64,000 nucleotides of DNA from Blastobasis lacticolella. Lineage: Eukaryota; Arthropoda; Insecta; Lepidoptera; Blastobasidae. The stretch spans positions 15,822,501 to 15,886,500 of the forward strand of contig LR990053.1 in assembly GCA_905147135.1 (NCBI GenBank). The letters run 5' to 3'. Of the stretch, positions 33,624-44,900 are shown in pieces. The position numbers and the translations under genes are program-made. Each line of letters opens with the position of its first letter. The first letter of the stretch is position 1. The notes beneath the pieces were generated by a model. That model made no database searches. It was not told where the DNA came from and saw only the letters and a program-made list of their open reading frames with translations.

Positions 33624-35154
33624 GTAAAAAGCTTTCTTTTCTTACAAGAGTTCTTCACCAGACTACTGTGTTGCTCAATATCAATATAAGACATACCAAA
33701 AATTCTGTAGCAGTCGCAGGCACATCTAGTTATAAAATATAAGTACTTACTTACTTTATTTAGGTAGGTAGTCCTAGTCCGCAGGTACTTCCGCTACCGT
33801 GCACTGAGTGCGTCGTTATGAAAGATAGTTTTTTTTATTACGTGTGTGCTGCTTATGGTAGCCAGTTTTTAATCTGTGCCAAAAGCTTTCTCTCTCTCTC
33901 TCTCAGGAATACATTACTGAGCGCAGCGAGTAATGTACAGATCTGCGATTTAACTATACCTAAAGTCCTTCGCTACTCTCACAGCTAAATAAACCGCCCA
34001 TGACGTAAGACATGACGTAAAGCTTTATCCTCTTAGTACTTATATAATCTACTGCTAGATGCTAACAGAATTTGGTAGGTATCGATCGATTTTTTCCGAT
34101 TACAGTACGCCAACACAAATTATGTACCTACCTACGTATCCACAGTACCAATACGCAATCGTTGCCCACGCCAATGGCTGTATTTGCACCGATTTGCATA
34201 ATGTTTTGACTTTTCAAGTGTTAACGACTCGAGTTAACCGTCGCAAGGGCAATGTTACCATTAAAACTGTGTACTGCTGATATTTCTGGCGTTTTCACTA
34301 ATATGCGGATTGTAGGACAAATGAGTACTTTCTTTTTATTGTTGAGTATCCTTGACGTATGCGGAAATCTTTTTTAGTTTTGGTCTGAGTTATTTTATTA
34401 TTTATTATTATTTAATATATTATGCACAAAATAGTACAAAGGTGGACTTAAAGCTTTGTAGCTTTATTTATTTTCTGCTAGTAAATCTTGATGCTTACCT
34501 TTACAATAATGATTGTAATTACGTGACTGTTTGACTGCATAGTTACTTTACAATATCCTGCAGGTTCATGCAGATACTCATCGTCGTCATCATCATCTTC
34601 TGAAGCCATAACCAAAATCTCCAGCGTACCGACACAACCAGATCCAGCGTTTTCCTTGCCATGGATTCTTGTGATACCAATTCCGCCAAGGTGTTACTGG
34701 GACCAAAAAAAATGGGAAACTCAGAAAGCTATGAAATAAGTTTTACTAACCCTTAGTTTAAACTTTACTACTAACAATGAATGGGTATTGTACACTTAGT
34801 TAAGTATACTTGTTGGCAGAGACAGCTGAAAGGTTACAAAATAGTAAAATACCGGGGTATTGGCACCCAATACAATTTGGCAATAACCTCCCCTTTCGTG
34901 TGAGAGGAACTAAGTCCTGCAGTTATGTATTAATGTTTTAGGGTTTGTTGAGTACCTATAGGTATCTGTAATTTTTGTGGTATTAAAATTCCTATGTAAA
35001 GCTATTGCATAACCCCGCCCCAGTGTGTCAGTGGGGCGACCGTGAGCGCCCGCGCATCGTATAGATAAATAAACAAATCGATCGATTTATCGCAGTTACC
35101 ATACGGTGCTCGAAAACATGGAAATTTCTCCCAAGTGATGCCTGCGCATATTCC

Positions 35155-36690
35155 TTAGTACTAAGATACCCTAAAAAAAATTTCTAATTTTAAAAATAGT
35201 TACAGGCCGCCGAACCTACTATGTGAAATAATACACAATTTTCGCCTTAATCTTTTTTGCGAAAACTGCATGTTTGAGGACCATTCAGTATTGCTCGCGG
35301 ATATCATAGAAACTATTGACAGATACAACAAGAACAACTTACAACTTAAACAATGACAGGAACGCCATAACCTATCAGACTTAATGGCCCCGAGTGATCT
35401 CCAGTCGAGGCCCGCGAGTTGTAGGTATGTTGAGTAGAACTTGTGTAGACACAAGGTGCACAAGAGTCCTCCGACATTACAATATAACCCATTTCCCGTC
35501 TTCGATTGGTGTTTATGTATGTTCGGTGGGAATGTTATGATACTATCGCGCTTATCTGATGATGGAGACGGAAAGTGGCCATAGGAAATTTTAAACTACG
35601 CATGGTAAACCCATCGAGTTTGGGCTTCTTTGGGACTGATCATATAGAACGTGTAATAAAAGCTTGCTATGAAAAATCATTTTTCATTTGAACTTACTTA
35701 GCAGAGGGAGATAAACATTTAAGCGAGCCACCTGATGAAAACACCACTTTTGATATAGACCCTGTGTTGGCTCGTTTCAAATGTCGCTTTGGAGAAAGCG
35801 TTGTCTTGTTTGGGTTTATTTATTTATTTATTTATTTATTAAAGCTTTATGCACAAAAGTACAATGGCGGACTTAAAGCTAAAATAGCCTTATCTACCAG
35901 TCAACCGGGATAATCTAAGCCTGAGAAAGGTAGGCGGTGCAGGAAAAGAAAGACAAAAAAAAATACAAAACTACTTCAGTAAAAAGGAGGAGGGATATAC
36001 ATTTATGCAACTATAGTCCGGAAGCACATACTAAATACATATACAAAACCATAAAATAAACATATGAACTTAAAACTGGATACAATATATAAGTAAAACC
36101 AAAGATAAAATAATATTTAAATTGAACAAAATGAAGAGACGAGAGAAAAGTGAAGTGGGTCGAACAGGTTTCTATGTCTTGTCCGAATACCACCAGCAAC
36201 GATGGCCACCGCGTTCCGTACTTCCATTCGTCCGTGAGGCCGAAACGCCACTCGCGCGCACTCCAGACGCTATTTCCGTCCATCGCTACTCGGCGGAGCT
36301 GCGGTTCTCAAAGTGGGTGTTATCCTTTACCCGCATTCCTATTTTTGAAACGCTCGGCTCGCGTAGCGTACGCTATCTCTTTCATCCTCGTTGTAAGTCG
36401 CTAAAGGCAGAAAATACAGGCATTACAAAGCGAGCGCTCGCGAGGGATTTCAAAAATAGCCCCCAGGGGGCGATTTTAGCGCTATGACCTCAAATTCAAC
36501 ATTTTCTTTAGCCAAAAAACTGTATTTATACGTCACTGAAAATTATCCTCAACAATATACGTCTGTCGAAGATAGTTGAATAAATGTTTGACTGCAATAG
36601 ACATTCATTTTTAATGGAGATATGTTTCAAGAATAAATTTCGAATTCGATGTTTCACAACACGAGAATTAGGCCCTAGTTCTATACCCTT
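35155..36690. other. Repeat-rich stretch without a recognised gene
   Basis: Contains a (TTTA)n tract at about 35815-35845. Next to it is a fragment (GCACAAAAGTACAATGGCGG) also found inside the TA-flanked transposon at 20730. A GC-rich stretch with frames at 36011-36487 follows, then a fragment of repeat F near 36530-36660. The overlapping frames show no domain I recognise. Confidence 0.4.
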
Positions 36691-36800
36691 TTTTATACCA
36701 CTAAGGTGGCAAACAAGCTTACGGCCTGCCTGATGGTAAGCAGTCACTGCAGCCTATGGACGTTTGCAATACCAAGGGAATCGCCTACGCGTTGCCAACC
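36690..36800 (-). repeat. Family E SINE-like fragment
   Basis: Antisense: CAAGCTTACGGCCTGCCTG, then GCAGTCACTGCAGCC and AATACCAAGGGAATCGCC. Same subfamily as 59930-60050. Confidence 0.55.
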
Positions 36801-37379
36801 CCGTACAAACCTTTTCAGCTTCTTCTTGAACAACTCCATGTTGTATTGATAGTACTAATACCGTTTAAATACTAACCGATAATATGTGTAGTGAAAGTGT
36901 AGTGAATAACCACGAAAGTCTTAAAACCTATACCTACTCTGTTACTTTTCTGGGACATAAAGTAAGTTATGTTTATTTGCAACTATTCTACGAAGAAATG
37001 TCTTTCGCGCATATGTGCGTTAACGCAAGGGTCCATTCGCGCAAGGGATTTGCGCCAGTGTCTTTCACGTAAATGGATTTGCGCAAGTGTCCCGATGCCA
37101 GTAACAATATCCCGCCGGATAGTTTCACGTTTGCAGAGATCCCAATTGCGCGCGGGTGAAAACCGCACGGAACGACCAGTACGCTATTCCTAAAGTAGCT
37201 TATATGCATGCTCTCTCACAAGCTGGCAAATTGCCAATTAATCATTATTCAACAGAGGCTTCTAATTATTCAACCATGCAGAATGCATTGGCAATGTCTT
37301 CCGTGTTTCTACCAAGGTAGAGCCTGACTATGAATATAAGTATGAGATGCCAGTATTGCGAAACACGGTTTTTTTTCTA

Positions 37380-37790
37380 GATTACTCAATTATCATATGT
37401 ATGTGTTATACATATAAACCTACTGGAGGTAATTCTCTAAAAAATTGTTAAAACCTCTTCAAAATCCGTTCAATTGTTTTTGAGTTTATCGCGACCAGAC
37501 AGACAGACAGGCGCAGCGTGGGACTTTGTTTTATAAAATGCAGTGATAGTCATTTCTTACATTGGCAACAGCAACAGTAGCTGACTCTCTCGACATACCT
37601 CATAATTATTACTCCTAGGCATTACACCATTGACATATTGGAAGGCACTAGCTTTTACCCGCGACTTCGTCCGGGCAAAAATTCGGATTTTACGTTCGAC
37701 CGACGACGAAAAGAACGACGATAAACTATGTATTTCCTGTGCACAATAAACTGTTAAATAAATAAAAATAAATAAATAAGATTGTGGACT
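37380..37790 (-). mobile_element. Helitron-derived fragments
   Basis: 37480-37545 has GAGTTTATCGCGACCAGAC and GGGACTTTGTTTTATAAAA, shared with 12400-12440, 30240-30310 and 61150-61205. At 37648 a minus-strand 3-prime end reads GACGAAGTCGCGGGTAAAAG then CTAGT. Extent uncertain. Confidence 0.4.
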
Positions 37791-38459
37791 CCAAGCGAGA
37801 CCACAAGATGCACAAGTGACAAATTGTCGGTATTAATATGGTAGATGGGACTATTTTACCACTAATCGCAGTCCACATATTCGTGTACATTTTCCAATTT
37901 TACTACACTAACACTTGTTGCCATCCTATTACCTACTCTTTGATACAGTTTGAGAACCGCTGGCGACCGAAACCGCCAACTAAATCACCCCGTAATCTAC
38001 AACACAGCTATAGACCTAAAAGCATAACACCGCAGTACCGCACCCGAAGGAGCGTGCACATTGGCTTTGACTAGCCGAGAGTAGGGCTGCCAACCGAAAC
38101 TTTGGAGAAATATTTAGTGGGTACTTCATAATGTCGAGTACAAAATCATATAAAAACATCGTTGAGGATTGACATACATTCTGGCTACAGTGGTAGGCAG
38201 TCTATCGAGAGCCACAAGCTACGATCGTACCCCACGCTACGCTACTACAGCTCTACTGCCTCTTCTACATTCATAATCTTTGCAAATATTTACGCCGATT
38301 GAGCGTACTCCTGACCGGCCTGCCCATTTTGGCGGTAATTTATTTGGTCTGGGCGATTCATCACCGCCTTATCTATTTCTGCCACCCAACAACAATGTTT
38401 GCATCGTGCCATTCCAATTTGAAGGATTAGAGGCAATTACAGCCATGATTTTTTTATAT

Positions 38460-38700
38460 TAGACTAGCTAGACAGGTATTTGCCGCAATCGCACCTGTTG
38501 GTAAGTGACGATGAGACCGAAGATGGAGTATCCTTGTCTAGGAACAGCCTATTTACTGTAGCCTTGAAGGCATTTAAATTTAATCTTAGTTTTCTCATTG
38601 ACACGCACCTGGATTCTGCATTTTCATTACCTACATAAAACTTACAACCTACCACAGCGGCGGCTGTCTGCTCATCTGGCTCTCTAAATAGTAAAAAAAA
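38460..38700 (+). repeat. Dispersed repeat just upstream of CCBE1 exon 1
   Basis: Shares GTAAGTGACGATG and GGAACAGCCTATT motifs with 43280-43490. It ends about 100 bases before the CCBE1 start codon, so it lies in or next to the promoter. Confidence 0.5.
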
Positions 38701-38796
38701 ACACATCCGCATATTGTGCCCAATCTCCCAAGGTGCCAGCCCTAACCACGGCTCGCGCTCAGCGCAAGCGCATAATACCGGGCGAACGCAGTCGCG

Positions 38797-38921
38797 ATGC
38801 GCGCGCAGTCGAGCCCCGCGGCCTGCGCGGCTTTGCTCCTCATATATCCTGTGGCCTTGGTAGCGTCTCAGGAAGACGGTTACGTGGTGGAAGAACCGAC
38901 TGATCCCCTGGATATTACTCC
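38797..38921 (+). CDS. CCBE1 exon 1: start codon and signal peptide
   Basis: ATG at 38797 opens MRAQSSPAAC followed by a hydrophobic core and a likely cleavage after VALVA. Ends ATTACTCC with GTAAGT; the two leftover bases fit the next exon. A GC-rich region surrounds the start, as at many promoters. The link to exon 2 over 7.1 kb rests on phase and domain logic, not on transcript data. Confidence 0.7.
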
Positions 38922-41900
38922 GTAAGTGGTTAGGAGTAAGGTTTGTTTCGGGCTGGAGATTGTAGTGAGTTACGGTCTCACACGGAAGAATCGGAAGTGT
39001 GGTGCTCTTTTTTACCAGTATGTGTGATTTTTTGACGAAGAACGGATATGCTGGATATAAGTAACGCGCGTAAGGTTTACCTATTTCGAAATAGGTAGGT
39101 ACCAGGCGTTTTTTATCATTGATCGGGATCGATGTAAGTGGAAGTTGTTGTAAGAGTAATGTTAGTTATCCGTTAATAATACCTAGGTAACTCAAGTAAC
39201 CTAGGAAAATTGTTATAAATTGTATTGGTGTTTTCCGAAAGTGCAAATGCGTAATAGTTATTTCGATACAAGCTATACGCATTCTCCTGATATCGCGTAC
39301 AAATAACCTGTGCCGAATGACATATAGGTATCTTATCAATTATTAACCTCTCTCTGGAATTGTAACTATTGGTGGAATGCGAAATAAAGAAATTGAAATT
39401 AAAATTGAAACTGTGCGACTTTGTGACTTTGACTTATGTCATCAAAAATATTGTCAAATCTTCTTCTTCTTTTAAAATGAGACTTCCGCTAATTTTGCAT
39501 CCTAACCAGTGAACTATTAAGTATTTTAAATAACATACCTCACCCCCCCCCCCCCCCCCCCCAAATAACCTATCGTTTTGGGTTTCGCCGCAGAATGAGA
39601 GAAGAATTTGTTATTATAAATTTTGCTAACATAGTCTAAGATTTACTAACAACAAATGGACCACTGTTGTCTCGTTAATAAATATATTATTATATCATAA
39701 ATTAAACAGCTTCAATTTCAGTCTCGATTTTTTGACACAAAAATTATTTCTGTCATAAACTTCATACTTTTTTTTACTGGAAGTAAAGTTTCACGGCAAT
39801 GAAAATCAAAACGAAAATACGAATTTCAAAAATGTTTATAATGAAAGGACCTCAATGACGAAAGTAACGAACTAATTGCACCATGTTTTGCTTTACCTTG
39901 GTTACTTGTCCAAATTTTGATAGCACGCTTTAAAAACATCATTGAAAGCCGATTTCAATACACTACGTATTACGTCTGTGGTTGCACAATGTTACAAGTA
40001 CGTAAAATGAACTACGCATGTGATTGATTTGAAAATGTGTGCTGTAAGTAGGTAAGGACTTAGTTTCACTCCAATGTATGAGCGTGTGGTGTCCGGCAGA
40101 GTAGAATAGCACCGCACCAACCCCTTACACTCGTGGGTGTCGTACAAGGCGACTAATGTTTTCGAGACAAAAGATTTAGAGTCTCCGTAGGCTGGACAAT
40201 GGGCAGCAGCGTTTGCATTGTTATATTGTTACTGCACACTGCGATCTCCAACCCGCCTGTCAAGCGTGGAGATTATGGCAACAACCTCTTCTTTCGTGGG
40301 AGAGGCCCTAAGTCCTGCAGTGGAGTGTTATGGGCTGTGATGCATTAGCGTCTATCTATACTGTATAATTATCTATTTATACATAGTATAAAACAAAGTC
40401 GCTTCCCGTCGTTAGTATCTATGTACGCGTAGATCTTTTTAAATCCTCAACGCATTTTAATACGGGTGCAGATAGAGTGATTCAAGAAGAAGGTTTATAA
40501 GCAAGAAAATTTTTTAGATGGGGTATGTATACATATATAGGTCGCCACGCAATCGAAGTCGCGCCGGATCCACTAGTCATTTATATATACCAAGCTCACC
40601 TGTGATTTTAACCGATAAGTTGTATCAAAAAGTAACAGTCAAAAAAGTCAAAAGTCAAAATTTCTTTATTGAGTATGACTTTACATCTCGTCTCATCGTA
40701 TTTATTTATTTATTTATTGCGTCATAAGTTACATAAACATTATGAACCCTCGGTCCGTGCTAAATTCCGAAAATAATCCTTAATTATCCTTACAAAATCC
40801 AAACTGCAGGGTCAACGACTGCCAATGAATGGAGTGCGATGCACCATAATTGAGTAATGCACATCATACAGTGCCATACTAAGGATGTTCCGCAGTTTCG
40901 GCTGCGAAAGATCTTTCGACGACGATAGCATTCAATCGGATATTGGAACATCCAACTCCGACTTTGACACTGATGGGGTAGGAAACCCGGAACTTAGAGC
41001 CGGATTTTGAGCCTGAGGTTTTATAAACGAAATAACATTGATTAAGGTACGCATTAAATATTTATAGTCACTGTAAAAACAGACACTAATACCTACATTT
41101 AAAATACAAGAAACATACACATAAAATACATGCTCAAACATATAAAATACATAGTATAAATTAAAAAGTCTTCCACACTGCTACCCCTAGAACTATACTA
41201 TTCCCACACGATGACAAACGAACAGAAGCCTGATAGAAAAGAAAGCGGTTAGGTTTCATATAATAAAAATACAGACCCGTGTCACTGTGGAAACATTATC
41301 CTTCAAACAGGAACGCAACAATACAAGCACTGTTGCTTGGCGGCAGAAATAGATGAAGAGGTGGTAACAATTCATGCGAACACCTCAGACTTCTTAGAGT
41401 CCTCATACCAAAATACAGACGAAAGACGATAAAAACATCGGATATTCAGGTTAATTCTGCTTAGCACAGTAAAAATAATGTAGGGATTTTGCTTCGTTTA
41501 TAGAGTAAAATACCTTATTTATCTGTTCTAAACATTATCGGTATCGAATCCGATAATTTTTTTGTATCATATAGTAGACAAACAAAACGGGCCACCTGAT
41601 GGAAAGACGCGAATCTGGCATCGGCTCCGATAATTTTTTTATATCATACCGCTTGTTTCTTTAAACAAGCGGTCCACTCATAGCGCCACCTGATGGAAAG
41701 TAGTCACTGCTACCTATAGCCACTAGGGGCAATGTAAAACTTCCGATTCCGTCTCCCGCTCCGTTAAAACCGTCTCGGTAACAGCCCTAGTACGTAACAA
41801 CTCCAGATATAAATAGGGTGTTGCGAGAAACGACTGTTTGAAGTACTTCCAAGAAGTTAACGAGCGTGATTATGAGATATGAACACTGTAGTCAATTAGT

Positions 41901-44900
41901 GAATGCAACTATTGGAGTAACGGATGCTATAAAGCACTAAAATTTAAGTTTTTAACTATCACCGTTGCTGCAGTTGCAAATTTCCCACGATGAATAATGC
42001 ACTTTTAAGGTGGCTAAGGTTTATTTGTAGAGCAAACTGACAGTTTATACACACTGAAGGGTTATTAATGCATTTCTATTACAAGGTAGAGTATCTCACC
42101 CGTAGAACTATCGCAATCGTAAACGCAAAAAATAGAAATTATCTGGTCTACCATCAACTTAAAACTAAAACTCATAAATAGGTATCCATAACGAGCACGA
42201 CACTAACAAAGGTTATTTTCACATATCCCTCATCGTTCCGTGACCATATCGGGGTGCTTAACTAGAGTGGGTACGCGGTAAAAACCCGTAAACGATGTTT
42301 TAAAATATAAAATCTAGAAGTATGTACTTGGCTTAGCCATTCTGTGAACATCTTTCAACATGTTCGATTGCGTTGCCTTCATTCAGAAGCTTATTTTAAC
42401 GTGGGCTCCAGAGTCTGAAATAAAAGTGGCAATAGGCAAGCCACGCAGCTCGCAGAAGTAGTTCATTAGCCATAACACAAGCTTTGCTTACTTTAGGGCA
42501 AGATGGCGTTGTGTGAATTGTCCAAGCATAAATAAATAAATAGTAAATAATCGTGGACAAATTCACACAGCGCCTTCTAGTCCCAAAGTAAGCAAAGCTT
42601 GTGTTATGGGTGCTGGATAACTGATAAACTACTTATATACTTTTAAATACATACTTATTATACATAGAACACCCAGACCCGTAACAGAAATTAAAATTGA
42701 TCATTTTAATTTCTGCCCGGCCGGGAATCGAACCAGGGACCTCTTGCGTGGCTGACTGGCATGTTGACCACTGAACCACTCAGGTCGTTGAGTTTATAAA
42801 ATTAATTAATTAATAATTAATATTTATTTATTTTCATTTTAACTTCATATTTTTACCCGTTCAGGGAAAAGTGTATTGCTTGCCATGTATCAAACAAACG
42901 ACATAGACAATCTTACAGCAAAGTGATCCAAACGCCACCTCCTTACCTCTAGTTGTGCAAAAACGTAACTTACGGAAAAAGTACTAAAATAACCGGGCAA
43001 CCCAGTTTTTAATCTAGTAGGTAAATTCTTAAACGGGTTACAGAACGATGATGATCTTTATCTTATCATATTTTTATTATTAAAATGGCGTGTGCATACT
43101 CTAGTATCTATTATTATATTGATCGTAAATCAAGCCTCTGTGAATAGAGTCAGCATACACTGACTCATATTGAATGGCCTAAAAGGAAGACTTGATATCA
43201 ATGGATATTGTACTTTTGTACTAAAACAAAATTTAGTCATTTCAGTACAACAAAGTTACAACAATGTAACTTTTTTTTTTGTATGTAACAAATAAGGCAG
43301 GCATTTGACCGCCATCTCACCTGTTGGTAAGTGACGATGCGGCCGAAGATGAAGCATGCCCGTCTTGGAACAGCCTATTCACTCTAGCCTTAAAGGCATC
43401 CAGATTATATTGATCAGGGAACACACTCGCAGGCAAAGCGTTCCATTCCTTAGCCGTACGCATTATAAACTAAAGAGAACCTAATCCATACATAGTATAA
43501 AAACGCTTCCCGCCGTCTGTCCCTATATACACTTAGATCTTTTCAAGTACGCAAGTACGCAACAGATCTTTAGGAGGTTTTCAACAACAGATACAGTGAT
43601 TCAAGGGAAGGGTTTAAAAGTAAGAAAAAAGGTTAGGTAGGGGTAATGTAGGTGTACGCGAACGAAATCGCGCCGAGTCCACTAGTATAGAATAAATGTG
43701 TAATAGTACCCTTCTAATCTATATTCATCATCACAGCCCATAACAGTCCACTGCAGGACTTCGGGCCTCTCCCACGAAAGGGGAGGTCATTGCCATAATC
43801 TCCACGCTTGGCAGGCGGGTTGGAGATCGCAGTGCAGTTGATGTAAATCTACCCAGAAAGATGCTGCTGCCCACCTTTCGGATTTGTCCCTTAGTCGCCT
43901 CTTACGACACCCACGGGAAGAGATGGGGTGGTGCTATTCTTTGAGGTGGCGGCACCACACACCACTCTTTGAGGTGGCGGCACCACACACCACCATATAT
44001 TAATAAAAATAAATTAACTGTATTTCACATCACTTCAGAACGGCTGTACCCATTTGGCTAATTCTTTTTTGGTGGATACGTAATTGTAAGAAGATTTGCG
44101 TGTAAAAAGAATTGTAGGTAGTGTAGAGTAGGGTAGGGGTAGTATTGGCTTAGGGTAGATATAATTACCTACCTACATTGCTTTAGAGCCCAGAATAGTA
44201 CATATAAATACAATGTGGTTCCCGCAGGAATGATTCTGGGACATAAAACAGAATTTTATACGAACGAAGTCACAGGTACTAAGTTAATATAAAGAAGTTG
44301 ATCGGTGTGGAAGGCTTTGGAGGATAGGCAGATACCTAATATGGTCATCAATGAACGTCCTGTGGCAGAGACGATGATGTATATAATCTTCTTTGCATGA
44401 TATACAACAAAGTCACTTCACGAAGTACGTCCTCATGTATCTATGTATGTACGAGTATGGATATATGTACGCTAAAATCTTTAAAACTCCGCTACGGATT
44501 TTAACACGGTTTTCAACAATAGATAGAGTGATTCAAGAGGAAGGTTTATTACTAAGAAAAAAAGGGTAGGTAGGGGTAAAGTAGGGGAGATTATGGCAAT
44601 ACCCTCCCCTTTCTTGGGAGAGGCCCTATGTCCTGCAGTGGACTGTTACGGGCTGTGATGATGAGGGGTAAAGTAGGTATAGGGTAGGGTCCTCTAGTTA
44701 AATGTGTAAGTCAAACTTGGGGCTTAAATCAACTCTACTAGAACAGATCTAAGATTATATTTATACTGTGCTATCGCCAATAAACAAAACATATCGACCA
44801 GCTATTGTCATAAACATTGATAAGCGTCTCGCAGGTTCTTCTAGCTTACCTTTTACGATCGTCTTTAGTACTAATAAAGATAGAATCCTTCAGCGTTAAG

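Larger units (their letters stand above)
29880..35154 (-). repeat. Inverted duplication C, right arm (with insertions)
   Basis: Reverse complement of 9946-12830. Three later insertions account for the extra length: 30343-31362 and 32514-33623 (hAT) and 31771-32058 (family C). Their target duplications match single copies in the left arm at 12380-12387, 11514-11521 and 11963-11970. The right border near 35154 falls where the left arm enters the gypsy fragment. Confidence 0.85.

Noticed and set aside
1..35154. One giant palindrome spanning the left half
   Set aside because: The matched pairs have different centres (about 12.2, 18.2 and 22 kb) and the order of segments is not reversed, so several events are required.
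36011..36487. Overlapping frames of 90, 121 and 84 residues in a GC-rich patch
   Set aside because: Frames on both strands over the same bases with no domain or splice signals; probably a decayed repeat.
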